This document shows, piece after piece, positions 43,699 to 52,207 of a DNA stretch of 64,000 bases (within the stretch, counting starts at the first letter, position 1; every line of letters begins with the position of its first letter). The position numbers were made by a program, and so were the translations under genes. Below the pieces are notes generated by a model. That model ran no database searches. It was given only the letters and a program-made list of their open reading frames with translations, and had not been told where the DNA came from. Source of the DNA: Ectobacillus funiculus (lineage in GTDB: Bacteria; Bacillota; Bacilli; Bacillales; Bacillaceae_G); assembly GCF_004138295.1 (NCBI RefSeq), contig NZ_SCFM01000002.1, forward strand, positions 212,138 through 276,137. Direction: 5' to 3'.

Positions 43699-43880
43699 TG
43701 TTTCATTGTTTTCTCAAAGTGTTCAATCGTTCTTTGCTGCATATCCAGAAGCGCGCGACTGTAGGTAGCGCACCCTTTCTTTAATGGTACTTAGTTTACT
43801 TTTTCCATAATAATGAAACTTTATTCAACGTTAGATGTCTTCTACAGGCAGGTTGATAGAGCATGCAGTGAGTGTGTAGC

Positions 43881-43925
43881 ATAAAAAATGGCAAACTGCT
43901 CGGTAATCCCGAATAGTTCGCCAAG
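43881..43925 (-). terminator. Intrinsic terminator on the minus strand
   Basis: On the minus strand TGGCGAACT and AGTTTGCCA pair with inner TCGGG/CCGA pairing, then TTTTTT. It is the likely end of the transcript from the collagen-like gene at 44092-44361. Confidence 0.7.
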
Positions 43926-44091
43926 GCAAAATAGGTGCAGGTTTCCTGGCTGTTAAAGAAGAGGACTGGTAGTTGGTAAGTAATGTGCACACAATACCAG
44001 ATCAGTATGCAAAGGTACGAAAAAAACGTTTTGGAGTAAAGGAGAGCCAATGACCCTCTCTGGAAATGACGTAACGAGTCAAATAAATAAG

Positions 44092-44361
44092 TTAGTAATA
44101 TGTGAGATGGATAGAAGGGTCAGGAAAATGATGTACAGGAGGATAATAATGTATGAGCTGTGGTAATGGCTGGAGCGGTATAGGATGATGAAGCAATGGT
44201 AGCTGGTGAAGTCCATGAAGTGTCTGCTGTATAGAAGTATAGGTGAGGATTCCGCCGATTCCGATGGGTCCGCTTCCAACGGGTCCGATGGGTGTGATGG
44301 GCGCGATGGGTCCGACGATTCCGACGGGTCCAACGATAGAGAATTGTCGATGGATTGTCAT
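44092..44361 (-). CDS. Short collagen-like and Pro/His-rich protein, probably spore surface
   Basis: The 89-residue frame begins MTIHRQFSIVGPVGIVGPIAP and has about ten Gly-Pro-X-like units to residue 37. The rest is rich in Pro, His, Leu and Tyr (QLPLLHHPIPLQPLPQLIHY). The start has GGGAGAG 12 bases upstream, a long spacing. Gly-Pro repeats and P/H/Y-rich tails occur in Bacillus exosporium and coat proteins. The plus strand also reads as a Gly-Pro-like frame here because of the repeats, but has no ribosome binding site. Confidence 0.5.
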   Translation of the reverse strand: MTIHRQFSIVGPVGIVGPIAPITPIGPVGSGPIGIGGILTYTSIQQTLHGLHQLPLLHHPIPLQPLPQLIHYYPPVHHFPDPSIHLTYY

Positions 44362-44483
44362 AATAACTTGTTTCTCTCCCTTTTTAGAGTGGTTAGTTTT
44401 CTCTTACATGTTATGTCTCTATACGCAACTGAGAGCTTATCTTATTTGCTCAGATTATTAATGGCTATATTTAATCAAGGCCT

Positions 44484-44621
44484 CATTTTACAAGTAATAA
44501 ACAATTAGAAAAAATCAGTAGCAACACAACGTGGACTTTGCGTATTATCATTGGTACTATCGTGGTTGGACTAATCGGCTTACTTATGAAAGGAGGGATA
44601 AAGATATTAGACATCTTATGA
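44484..44621 (+). pseudogene. XhlA-like fragment (C-terminal part)
   Basis: An open frame without a start encodes KQLEKISSNTTWTLRIIIGT and IVVGLIGLLMKGGI, closely parallel to the C-terminus of the intact XhlA-like protein 200 bases downstream (SNTTWILRVIIGAVITYIL). It is a truncated duplicate of that gene. Confidence 0.75.
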
Positions 44622-44697
44622 CACCTTCTATCACTACTTAGGCTTTCCTTACATATAATAATAGGACAAACTGATAGTGTTAGGAGGAGAGTGATAT

Positions 44698-44931
44698 ATG
44701 GAAGAAAATCAATGTACAAAAGAAGAGCTGAAACAGTTTAAGGAAGAACAACGGGACCTATACCGAGATGTCCGTGCTTTAGAAACAAGAATACTTCTTG
44801 ATGAAAAAGACATCAATGAAATTAAGGAAGATTTGCAAGGAATCAAAAGTAATACTACTTGGATTCTGCGTGTTATCATAGGTGCCGTTATTACGTATAT
44901 CTTATCAGTTTTATTTCGAGGAGGGCTGTAA
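44698..44931 (+). CDS. XhlA-family phage lysis accessory protein
   Basis: The 77-residue protein has an N-terminal coiled coil (EELKQFKEEQRDLYRDVRALE) and a C-terminal membrane segment (TTWILRVIIGAVITYILSVLF), the XhlA layout known from PBSX, where XhlA acts with holin XhlB and an amidase in lysis. TAGGAGGAGAG precedes the ATG. The upstream duplicate and downstream holin are both broken, so this is a relic of a prophage lysis module. Confidence 0.82.
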   Translation: MEENQCTKEELKQFKEEQRDLYRDVRALETRILLDEKDINEIKEDLQGIKSNTTWILRVIIGAVITYILSVLFRGGL

Positions 44932-45019
44932 GGTTACTTCATATTAGATAGACGAGCCTATATGGTCGATTGATTCATGTTTGCAATAGAAAATAGTGAG
45001 CTAAATAAGGAATTTTACT

Positions 45020-45259
45020 ATGAAGCTCACAAAAGAGAATATTGGAAAACGCTTGAGCAACTGGAAAACATGGGTTGCTCTTTTTACGTTGGTTGGATTG
45101 GTGCTGTAGATGTTTGGACTTGTTGGGTGCGAAGGTACTCTCGGCAAAATTCAAGAGATTGTATATACAGCGGACGTGTTACTGGGTGTTTGGTCAGACC
45201 ATGAGGTGAATGTTTTAGGTGGTAAGTATAGAGGCACTGAGCAAATTATTGGAATGTAG
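45020..45259 (+). pseudogene. Phage holin-like gene with an in-frame TAG
   Basis: From ATG 45020 (behind AAGGAATTTTACT) the frame reads MKLTKENIGKRLSNWKTWVA and ALFTLVGLVL, meets TAG at 45107-45109, then continues MFGLVGCEGTLGKIQEIV and VLLGVWSDHE to 45259. The pattern (NWKxW, two hydrophobic helices, a Gly-rich turn) fits the phage holins of Firmicutes. Downstream, 45300-45450 has further broken frames (VKAFVIKNVETGLFVIAY) typical of small phage proteins. Confidence 0.6.
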
Positions 45260-45545
45260 TAGTGAAAGTGAAGGTTTAACAAAGTCTGAATTCAGAAGCG
45301 AAAGGGCCCGTCAAAGCGTTTGTAATCAAAAATGTTGAAACAGGACTATTTGTAATAGCATATAGGTAAAGTGAAGGAATATTTCACTAGGCAGATAGAG
45401 GATGCTCTACAATACAAAACGTTTATGCAGGCAAATGAAGTTGCTTTCTGAAATTTGGACTATACAGAAAAGTAGCTCATCGTTAATGCTGAAATCGGTG
45501 TAAGGTTTGCAAAATATATCATCAACAAGGACGGGAGTCGATTTG

Positions 45546-45695
45546 ATGAGAAACAGGTTTCTCCTTACTGATCTGTCGTTTTTGTTAGGGCATAAACTGA
45601 TTGTCCTATCTGCGCGAATAATGGGGTATCACGATAAAGCAGCAGAATTAAAGGAAGCTCAAGCACATTGGCTAAAAAATGATGGTTTTATTTAA
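45546..45695 (+). CDS. Possible small protein
   Basis: A 49-residue frame begins MRNRFLLTDLSFLLGHKLIV and ends AHWLKNDGFI. A GGGAG sequence lies about nine bases upstream. It is followed 29 bases later by a better supported small gene. No family recognised. Confidence 0.35.
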   Translation: MRNRFLLTDLSFLLGHKLIVLSARIMGYHDKAAELKEAQAHWLKNDGFI

Positions 45696-45724
45696 AAACA
45701 TCATTTGGAAAGGAGTTGTAATGG

Positions 45725-45961
45725 ATGTTTAGTTTAGAAACGATGAATAAAATCAGAGCACTTGCAGAGAGCGGAGATAGAGAAGCGATTGAACAGTTTT
45801 TGCAATCTGAAGAAGCTGTAGAATTTCAGAGAGCGGTTGGAAACGCATGGAACGCCATCGAAGGAATGTTTTCTGTATATGCTGACTTTGCATCTTCTTT
45901 TTTTCGTGAAAATGAGAATTTTCGAAAATTCATTGCAGAATTGAATAAAAAGGCAGACTGA
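45725..45961 (+). CDS. Small helical protein, unknown
   Basis: The 78-residue protein is acidic and helical (KIRALAESGDREAIEQFLQS, then an aromatic segment VYADFASSFFREN). AAAGGAG lies nine bases before ATG 45725. A terminator-like structure follows at 46025. Confidence 0.55.
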   Translation: MFSLETMNKIRALAESGDREAIEQFLQSEEAVEFQRAVGNAWNAIEGMFSVYADFASSFFRENENFRKFIAELNKKAD

Positions 45962-46024
45962 AATACAACCCAAAAGTTATTTGTTCATAATTGCTAATCT
46001 AATATAGTCCAAGATTGAGAGCGT

Positions 46025-46080
46025 GAGGGCACTGATTCAGGGAGCATATTTGCTCTTTGTTTCGGTGTCCTCTTTTGTTT
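46025..46080 (+). terminator. Nested hairpin terminator
   Basis: GAGGGCAC pairs with GTGTCCTC (one G-U pair), enclosing GGAGC/GCTC, with TTTTGTTTT after it. Confidence 0.6.
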
Positions 46081-46261
46081 TAGAAAGGGGATGATAGAAT
46101 AAACTTCGTGCAGTTAATTCGTGATCCAGAGCAAATCCAACAACTCAATGATATGCGGAAGTTTATTCAGTCTAGCGTGATTTCTTTCCTCACAAAACGT
46201 TGCTGTGACGCGAATGTATAAAATGCTATATAGAAGATAAAAAAACAGCGAGAAAGAAGTT

Positions 46262-46429
46262 CTTTGCTGTTATGTACTTTATTTAGGAATTGAAGTATTA
46301 GGGAGAACAGCAGAGGTGTTTGTCGTTATTTTGCTCCTGTTTGGGATAGCAGGAAACTTTTTAATTTTCGTTTCAGGTAATGTTGGTCTTCATAATTTGC
46401 AGCCATTTTTAAATGAAAGATTATTTTTT
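46262..46429 (+). pseudogene. Fragment of a GerAB-type spore germination permease
   Basis: The frame encodes YLGIEVLGRTAEVFVVILLL followed by a membrane segment and NLQPFLNE, which follows the conserved middle of GerAB-family germinant permeases (GIEVxxRxAExxFP ... NLxPxL). No start or other membrane segments are present nearby, and the sequence after this region no longer fits. It is a remnant; the family call is moderate. Confidence 0.5.
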
Positions 46430-46534
46430 GAAAATAAACTGGAGGTAAAGCGCCTAAGGGCAGACTTTACAATGTCATTGCAAATATCAACGATTGGCAT
46501 AGAATTGTGGTCAAAGGTCTCTTCTAGACTAAAA

Positions 46535-46580
46535 ACGCAATTACTCATGTCTAAAAAAACGCGGTATATCAAGGCTTTTC
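46535..46580 (+). repeat. Imperfect direct repeat, right copy
   Basis: The counterpart of 43562-43607: CTCATGTCTAAAAAA and TATATCAAGG with the same spacing. About 37 of 46 positions match. Confidence 0.6.
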
Positions 46581-46672
46581 TATTGAAAAATAGTAAGGAA
46601 TGCTTTAAAATGTATACAACTAAATTGTATAACCTCATAGATATGGTATGAGGGTCTCTACCAGGAACCGTA

Positions 46673-46729
46673 AAATCCTGATTACAAATAAGTGTATTTT
46701 TTACATTTATTTGTAATCAGGATTTTTTT
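46673..46729 (+). terminator. Very long intrinsic terminator
   Basis: AAATCCTGATTACAAATAA (46673-46691) pairs perfectly with TTATTTGTAATCAGGATTT, ending in seven T residues. R8 starts directly after. Confidence 0.92.
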
Positions 46730-46730
46730 G

Positions 46731-46859
46731 TACTTTAAGAAAGGGAAAATTTCCATCTAGAAGCGAATTCGACGTAGCAGGAAATTTTAGGGGCAAAATG
46801 TAATTGAAACTACACTTCTGTCTTCGGCTAATGGATCGCTAATCAGCAAGTTTTCCTTA
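46731..46859 (+). repeat. Dispersed repeat, copy R8 (full, diverged)
   Basis: Begins TACTTTAAGAAAG and ends CAGCAAGTTTTCCTTAT. The right hairpin is degraded (ATCGCT-AATC-AGCAAG). Confidence 0.88.
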
Positions 46860-46913
46860 TTAATTAGGCTGGTAGAACAATTTGAAAAAAATTAGTAAAG
46901 GAGTAATTTCATA

Positions 46914-48653
46914 ATGGTGGATTTTTCAATATTAGAAAGAAGAATTTTGGTAGCGGGTAAAAAGATCCCTGCAGATGTGGTTATCAAGCAGGGTAAGATT
47001 TTAAATGTGTTCACAGGAGAATTTATGGAAGGCGATATTGCTATAGTTGATGGAATGATTGCAGGAATCGGTTCATATGCCGGCAATGAAGTCATTGATG
47101 CGAAAGGTAAGATCATCGTTCCTGGGTTTATTGATGGCCACGTTCATATTGAAAGCTCGATGCTGCTTCCTCGGGAATTTGCAAAAGTTGTTCTTCAGCA
47201 CGGGGTAACTACAGTCGTTACTGATCCTCATGAAATTGCGAATGTAGCGGGAACGGAGGGAATTCAATACATGCTTGATGATTCTAAAGATTTACCTTTA
47301 GATATCTTTGTAATGTTGCCTTCCTGTGTTCCAGCAACTCCCTTCGAAACTAATGGTGCAAGGCTCGATGCTGAACAGTTACTCCCTTTCATGACTCATC
47401 CGCAAGTTCTAGGACTTGCGGAAGTTATGGATTTTCCTTCTGTAGCGTCTGCGAATAAGAGCATGGTAGATAAATTAGCTGCGACTCAATCGTATGGCGG
47501 TGTAATCGATGGGCATGCAGCCGGGATTGGCAGAGAAGATTTGAACATTTACATGTCGGCAGGAATTAGAACGGATCATGAAAGTGTAAATAGCAAAGAA
47601 GCAAAAGACCGTTTAGATATAGGGATGTATCTTATGATTAGAGAGGGGACTGTAGCAAAAGACTTAGAAGAGCTAATGCCCGTGATTACAGTTCAAAATT
47701 CTAGAAGGTGCTTGTTTGTTACTGATGATAAACTTTTAGATGATTTAATTGAAGAAGGAAGCGTAGATCACATCGTAAGACTTGCCATTCAGAAGGGATT
47801 AAATCCTATTCTTGCAATACAAATGGTGACTTTGAATACAGCAGAGTGTTTCGGTCTTCGTAATTTAGGGGCAGTTGCACCTGGGTATCAGGCGGATTTT
47901 CTGCTTCTTGATGATTTAGAAAGTGTAGCTATTCATCAAGTTTATAAAAAAGGAAAATGCATTGTTGATAAAGGTCAGATAAACCATGCGGAATTTCCAA
48001 AGGTTCAAAATCCAAGCGCTTCACTTCCCAAGCTACATTCAAAAAAAGTGACATTGAAAGATATAGAAATTCCGTTATGTTCAAGCACTTGTAATATCAT
48101 TGAAATTATTCCTAATAGTTTGAGGACCCATCATCGAAGAGAATCCGTAAAAGTACAGGATGGAGTTTTTTGTCCTTCTACTGAAAACGACCTGCTAAAA
48201 TTAGCAGTAATTGAAAGACATAAAGCTACAGGAAATGTTGGTTTAGGGATTGTAAAAGGGTTTCAGCTGCAAAAAGGTGCAATTGCCAGTACAGTAGCCC
48301 ATGATTCACATAATATTGTAGTGGTCGGTGCATCTGATCAAGAAATGCTTGTAGCGGTTGAACATGTAATTAAAACAAATGGGGGATTAGTTGTTGTTGA
48401 TGGAAAAGAGGTTTTGGCTGCCCTTGACCTTCCAGTCGCGGGATTAATGTCGGAGGATACATCCGAGGCTGTTTATCAAGCGTTAAAAACATTGAATAGC
48501 GCTCTTACTAATATTGGTTCGCCAAAAACCTTTAATCCTTTTTTGATGCTATCATTTTTGACACTTACAGTAATACCGGAATTGAAATTAACAGATAAAG
48601 GGTTGTTTGCATTCAATTCCTTTTCGCATATTGATGTCTCTGTAAAAGAGTAA
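46914..48653 (+). CDS. adeC: Adenine deaminase
   Basis: The 579-residue amidohydrolase has the adenine-deaminase signatures: [22 protein letters not shown] (metal HxH), [33 protein letters not shown] and, near the C-terminus, [25 protein letters not shown]. It converts adenine to hypoxanthine and ammonia in purine salvage. AAAGGAG precedes ATG 46914. Length and motifs are complete. I see no purine riboswitch in the short region after repeat R8. Confidence 0.95.
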   Translation: MVDFSILERRILVAGKKIPADVVIKQGKILNVFTGEFMEGDIAIVDGMIAGIGSYAGNEVIDAKGKIIVPGFIDGHVHIESSMLLPREFAKVVLQHGVTTVVTDPHEIANVAGTEGIQYMLDDSKDLPLDIFVMLPSCVPATPFETNGARLDAEQLLPFMTHPQVLGLAEVMDFPSVASANKSMVDKLAATQSYGGVIDGHAAGIGREDLNIYMSAGIRTDHESVNSKEAKDRLDIGMYLMIREGTVAKDLEELMPVITVQNSRRCLFVTDDKLLDDLIEEGSVDHIVRLAIQKGLNPILAIQMVTLNTAECFGLRNLGAVAPGYQADFLLLDDLESVAIHQVYKKGKCIVDKGQINHAEFPKVQNPSASLPKLHSKKVTLKDIEIPLCSSTCNIIEIIPNSLRTHHRRESVKVQDGVFCPSTENDLLKLAVIERHKATGNVGLGIVKGFQLQKGAIASTVAHDSHNIVVVGASDQEMLVAVEHVIKTNGGLVVVDGKEVLAALDLPVAGLMSEDTSEAVYQALKTLNSALTNIGSPKTFNPFLMLSFLTLTVIPELKLTDKGLFAFNSFSHIDVSVKE

Positions 48654-48658
48654 TGCAA

Positions 48659-48703
48659 CAAAAGTCCCATTTCTCAATTTTAATGCTGAGAAATGGGACT
48701 TTT
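48659..48703 (+). terminator. Intrinsic terminator of adeC
   Basis: AAAAGTCCCATTTCTCA pairs perfectly with TGAGAAATGGGACTTTT. Repeat fragment R9 starts immediately after. Confidence 0.93.
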
Positions 48704-48766
48704 ATTACATTTTAAGAAGGATACATTTCCCGCTAGAAGCAAACTCGAAGCAGCGGGAAATTTTAA
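48704..48766 (+). repeat. Dispersed repeat, copy R9 (left half)
   Basis: TTACATTTTAAGAAGG through GGGAAATTTTA; the right half is missing. Confidence 0.82.
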
Positions 48767-48846
48767 CAAAGCTAAACAAGTATTGGTGAAGAAGTCCGAT
48801 AACAATAGATAATGGGTATGTATCGTTTTGTTCTGATGCTGTCTCA

Positions 48847-49707
48847 TTACATTTCCTCTCGTAAAATGGGGAGTGTACAACAACGGAACGAGCCTCCAGA
48901 TTTAATGATCTCTGTAATGTCTACCTCAATCACTTGATATCCACGGTTTTGAAGCTGCTTGTTCACCTTTTCGTTAATGGGCAGGCTCAACACTTTTTGA
49001 TTGCCGATTGACAGCACATTTGTACCTAATGTGAATTGTTCTTCTTCAGTTACTTCAATTAAGTCATAACGGGATGCTAATAAATCTGCTTCGTTTTTAT
49101 TAATGACCCCAGGGAAAATTAATGCTTCAGTTGGTGATAAAATATTGAATACACAATCTAAATGTAAATATTTCTCAGTGAAAGGGATAGGAATTACCTC
49201 GTATTCAGGTAACAATGTTTGCAAATGATGGATAGCCTTTTTATTGGTTCGGTTACTTACTCCCGCATAGATAGTATTACGATCGATGAGGACATCACCA
49301 CCCTCGATATGATCCCTTTTTAAGTTATCAAAGACGATTTGTTCTTTTTCCAGCCATTGTTTCAAGAATTGTTCTTCACCTTGTCTAATATTGCTTGCCA
49401 TTTCAGCGACAAATACCTTTTGTCCAATTGTAAATCCGATATCGCGAGTAAATACCTGTTCTGGATATCTTTTGTGGGAAGGGAGAAGAATAACCTCAAC
49501 TCCATGATCACGCAATGTTTGAACAAATTGTTTATGTTGCTTCATAGCAAGCTCGATATGAATGTTCTCATTTTTAAAATGTTTCTGGGTTTCATTTATC
49601 ACTTCCCGTATTGTCATATATTGAGGCTGACATAAAATTACTTTGATCAGTCTGTCATACTCGCTAGAGCAAGACACTTTGAAAGCTGATTCTGGAATTA
49701 CCGGCAT
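48847..49707 (-). CDS. Amidinotransferase/DDAH-family hydrolase
   Basis: The 286-residue protein has the guanidino-group-modifying fold: VFTRDIGFTIG, HIEGGDVLIDRNTIYAG, LHLDCVFNILSPTEALIF with the catalytic His, and the C-terminal nucleophile Cys in GGSFRCCTLPI. The family includes dimethylarginine dimethylaminohydrolase and B. subtilis YkgA; it would hydrolyse a guanidino compound to citrulline-like products. CAGGAGGACTTATT precedes the start. Confidence 0.87.
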   Translation of the reverse strand: MPVIPESAFKVSCSSEYDRLIKVILCQPQYMTIREVINETQKHFKNENIHIELAMKQHKQFVQTLRDHGVEVILLPSHKRYPEQVFTRDIGFTIGQKVFVAEMASNIRQGEEQFLKQWLEKEQIVFDNLKRDHIEGGDVLIDRNTIYAGVSNRTNKKAIHHLQTLLPEYEVIPIPFTEKYLHLDCVFNILSPTEALIFPGVINKNEADLLASRYDLIEVTEEEQFTLGTNVLSIGNQKVLSLPINEKVNKQLQNRGYQVIEVDITEIIKSGGSFRCCTLPILREEM

Positions 49708-49898
49708 AATAAGTCCTCCTGAAAATGCTTTTACTCATACTATTCCCAACGATATATACAGAATAACCATAGGTGATTTTGAAATTTATGCCTGTTCAAT
49801 AATATTGAAATAATGTAATGTGTATAGGAAACAAATATAATAAACGAGGAGTTCCTAGACTTTAAAGGCATGAACTGCCTAACGTTTAATGAAGTACC

Positions 49899-49938
49899 AA
49901 AAGAAGGCGAGCACAAATGATATACTTGCCTTCTTTTT
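49899..49938. terminator. Bidirectional terminator
   Basis: AAAAGAAGGC pairs with GCCTTCTTTT around a long loop, with A and T runs on either side. Confidence 0.7.
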
Positions 49939-49985
49939 ATAGCACGACAATGCGTATTAGATAGTACTTATCGAATATTCAGGGC

Positions 49986-50105
49986 TTAAGTCAAAGCAGG
50001 CATTCTTAGCAACCATCTTAGCTTAGAGGTCGCTTTATCGATAAAAAATGCGGCTTTAATCACAGTAATAGTTAAAGTTGAGAATAAGCTGAAAAGAATA
50101 TTCAA
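49986..50105 (-). CDS. Possible small hydrophobic peptide
   Basis: A 39-residue frame beginning with TTG (MNILFSLFSTLTITVIKAAF) lies eight bases after GGGGGG and has a basic C-terminus. It is too short for homology judgement. Confidence 0.25.
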   Translation of the reverse strand: MNILFSLFSTLTITVIKAAFFIDKATSKLRWLLRMPALT

Positions 50106-50198
50106 AGTATATCCCCCCACATTGAAGTATAGTGTTACAGAATAACACTATACTTATTGTTTGTCTAAAAAGCATATTTATGTAGTGGTAAATTTTAA

Positions 50199-50336
50199 TA
50201 AAGAAAACTCGCCGATTGGCGAGCTCTGCTCTTGGGCGAAGACAGAGGCGTAGTTGCCCTTATACTGTATTCCTAAAATTTTCAACTACGTCGAATTCAC
50301 CTTCTAGCTGGAAATTTATACTTTCCTACAGTGTAA
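50199..50336 (-). repeat. Dispersed repeat, copy R10 (full, reverse)
   Basis: On the minus strand it begins TTACACTGTAGGAAAG at 50336 and ends CGGCGAGTTTTCTTTA at 50199, with a perfect CTCGCC-AATC-GGCGAG hairpin. Confidence 0.92.
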
Positions 50337-50580
50337 AATCCATAGAAAGTCACTATACCTATTACAAACAACATGCTACAAGTCGACTGTAACGTATCTA
50401 ATGAGAAATATTCTAAGTTACGAATGGGCAAATCACCACGTTTTCTGTTGCTCGTTACCGTATCATTCGCATACGAGTAAAAGACAAAGGTTCAATTCCT
50501 GATAGAGCTTCTGATGGCGGTGTTTGAAGAGGAGACTAGAAAATATTTTTCAGGAAATGGATAGCTCTCATTTTATACAA

Positions 50581-50889
50581 TTATTGGTCCCCTGTAGGCT
50601 GTAACTTTAATGCTTGATCAGCCATATCCGTATCTACTTGCACCTGCTTAGACGTATCAAGAGGAAAATAATACCCTTTATTCACCATATAATCGGAAAT
50701 TTGCTTATGAAAGTTAATGCAATCCTCTAAATGCTGAGTTAATGTACTCCGTATCTCAGGAGTAGCTGTTTCCGTAATAGCTAAGGCATACTGTTTAATT
50801 GCAGACTTTGCCGCCATTTGCATATCCGTTGCAATGACTTGGTCTGTTAATGAACTCATTCCAGATAACTTTCCAATAAAAGGATTCAT
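50581..50889 (-). CDS. CotF-like spore coat protein (YraF/YraD type)
   Basis: The 102-residue protein has the coat-F pattern: SLTDQVIATDMQMAAKSAIK, YALAITETATPEIRSTLTQHL and INFHKQISDYMVNKGYYFP. It is the last of four similar genes in an operon. Its start overlaps the stop of the preceding gene (ATGA). Such proteins form part of the spore coat or inner spore layers. Confidence 0.82.
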   Translation of the reverse strand: MNPFIGKLSGMSSLTDQVIATDMQMAAKSAIKQYALAITETATPEIRSTLTQHLEDCINFHKQISDYMVNKGYYFPLDTSKQVQVDTDMADQALKLQPTGDQ

Positions 50890-51092
50890 TGTACAAGTCT
50901 CCCATTTGTTAAGTGGTTTTTTAGATCCGTAGCATGCCGGGTAGACATATCAACATCATCTTGCATCATTTTCTTTAGCTGTTCGTCTGTTACTAATTTT
51001 TGCATAGCAGATGACTTTGTTACACATAAACTTTTAAATACTAGCAGTTCATGTAGCTCTAATAATTCGTGTACACCCAACTGTTCACGCAT
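50886..51092 (-). CDS. Spore coat-associated small protein (YraG/YraE type)
   Basis: The 68-residue helical protein reads GVHELLELHELLVFKSLCVT and is similar in layout to the product of 51416-51631 (GVHEITDMREILNFKVACLV). In B. subtilis, YraG/YraE partner YraF/YraD in the same alternating order. The four-base overlap with the next gene suggests translational coupling. Confidence 0.78.
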   Translation of the reverse strand: MREQLGVHELLELHELLVFKSLCVTKSSAMQKLVTDEQLKKMMQDDVDMSTRHATDLKNHLTNGRLVQ

Positions 51093-51127
51093 TTATTTCA
51101 CCTCAAACTTCTTTTGTTTACATAATA

Positions 51128-51400
51128 TTATTGCTGTAAAGCTTCAGCGGCATATGAAATATCCTTTTGCAGCTGCTGGGGGATATTGTAAGCATCATAA
51201 ATCCCTCTATTCTGAAGAAAGCCATAAATTTGCTCATGCTGCGTAATCGCTTTTTGTAACTCTTTATGATAAAACGTATGTATCTCGGGGGATGAAGCCT
51301 CTGTAATCGCAGCAGCAAAATCCTTAATCGCAGCCTTTGTTTCAAACAGCATATCCGTTGCAATGACATGGTCTATAAAGCTTAATTGTTTTTTATTCAT
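51128..51400 (-). CDS. CotF-like spore coat protein (YraF/YraD type)
   Basis: The 90-residue protein is paralogous to the product of 50581-50889: SFIDHVIATDMLFETKAAIK, FAAAITEASSPEIHTFYHKEL and ITQHEQIYGFLQNRGIYDA. AAGGAGAACGT precedes the ATG. Confidence 0.82.
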   Translation of the reverse strand: MNKKQLSFIDHVIATDMLFETKAAIKDFAAAITEASSPEIHTFYHKELQKAITQHEQIYGFLQNRGIYDAYNIPQQLQKDISYAAEALQQ

Positions 51401-51415
51401 TATCGTACGTTCTCC

Positions 51416-51631
51416 TTATTGCTTCATTTGCGTAGCTGCAGTACTAAGAAATGTTTTCATCTCGCTAATTGTTTCCGTTCCTTGGCGAATTCCTTGCTCA
51501 ATAAGCATCTTTAGCTCTACATTTTCTGTTTGCTGTAATCGTGATTTTGCTTCTACTAAACAAGCCACCTTAAAATTAAGAATCTCACGCATATCTGTAA
51601 TCTCGTGCACACCGAAATGTTGGCTCTCCAT
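51416..51631 (-). CDS. Spore coat-associated small protein (YraG/YraE type)
   Basis: The 71-residue helical protein is the first gene of the four-gene coat operon (MESQHFGVHEITDMREILNF). It lies 15 bases before its CotF-like partner. AAAGGAGAG precedes the start. The order small-large-small-large indicates a duplicated gene pair. Confidence 0.78.
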   Translation of the reverse strand: MESQHFGVHEITDMREILNFKVACLVEAKSRLQQTENVELKMLIEQGIRQGTETISEMKTFLSTAATQMKQ

Positions 51632-52145
51632 TATTATCTCTCCTTTACTTGCCGCACAGCATGGAGGTAGTTTTTGTTAAGGGAAAGGGAAATATTCTCA
51701 CACTTTAAGAAAGTATAACTTTTCGAGCCTTGTCCGCTTTTCTTAATCGAGATGGTTTTTTGGCTTGGCTAGCTTAGTGTTCACAATTCAGTAGTATTGA
51801 CGAGACAGAACAGAGAAAATGGTTTACAATATAAAGAAGGATTATGGATAGAGGAAGCATTTGCTTTTATAGAGCAGCAAGTTTCCTTGTATCTATACAA
51901 CATTCGTTTGTTTCGTATAGTGATGAAGTAGATGTCAGAAGTCAATGGTTACAGCAAGAAAGCTGTGTTTAGTATTAAACAAATAACTGAATCGACAATA
52001 TTTGAGCATGTATTTATCGGGACGCCTTTAATCTATTTAAGTATGGGAAGGATTTCAATTCTAGTACGATATATGCGCTTTGTTATATTAAAATATCGCT
52101 TTCTAGGAAGTATGTTTTAATTTTCAATAAAAATACCATACAAAA
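51632..52145. other. Intergenic region between coat operon and ilvA
   Basis: Contains the left-arm repeat fragment R11 at 51696-51725 (CACACTTTAAGAAAGTATAA). Short frames at 51845 and 51932 lack ribosome binding sites. Nothing else seen. Confidence 0.45.
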
Positions 52146-52167
52146 TATTTTCTGAATTTTGTATAAT
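52139..52167 (+). promoter_or_regulatory. ilvA promoter with CodY-like box
   Basis: TATTTTCTGAATTTT (52146-52160) matches 12 of 15 positions of the CodY box AATTTTCWGAAAATT. It overlaps the spacer before a TATAAT -10 (52162-52167). CodY repression under amino-acid sufficiency would fit a branched-chain amino-acid gene. Confidence 0.55.
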
Positions 52168-52207
52168 ATGTAACATAGAAAATTCGAAGTAAGGCAGGTA
52201 CGAAACA

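Larger units (their letters stand above)
49708..50580. other. Gene-poor region between the hydrolase and coat genes
   Basis: Holds a terminator (49899-49938), a weak 39-residue minus-strand frame (49986-50105), repeat copy R10 and otherwise no recognisable gene. Confidence 0.45.

Noticed and set aside
43796..44050. 84-codon minus-strand frame
   Set aside because: It runs through the terminator at 43881-43925 and has no family resemblance.
44243..44461. Plus-strand collagen-like frame
   Set aside because: The Gly-Pro pattern is the mirror of the minus-strand repeats; there is no ribosome binding site and the start codon is a poor GTG.
51932..52120. 62-codon frame upstream of ilvA
   Set aside because: No ribosome binding site; ends in the ilvA promoter region; no recognisable domain.
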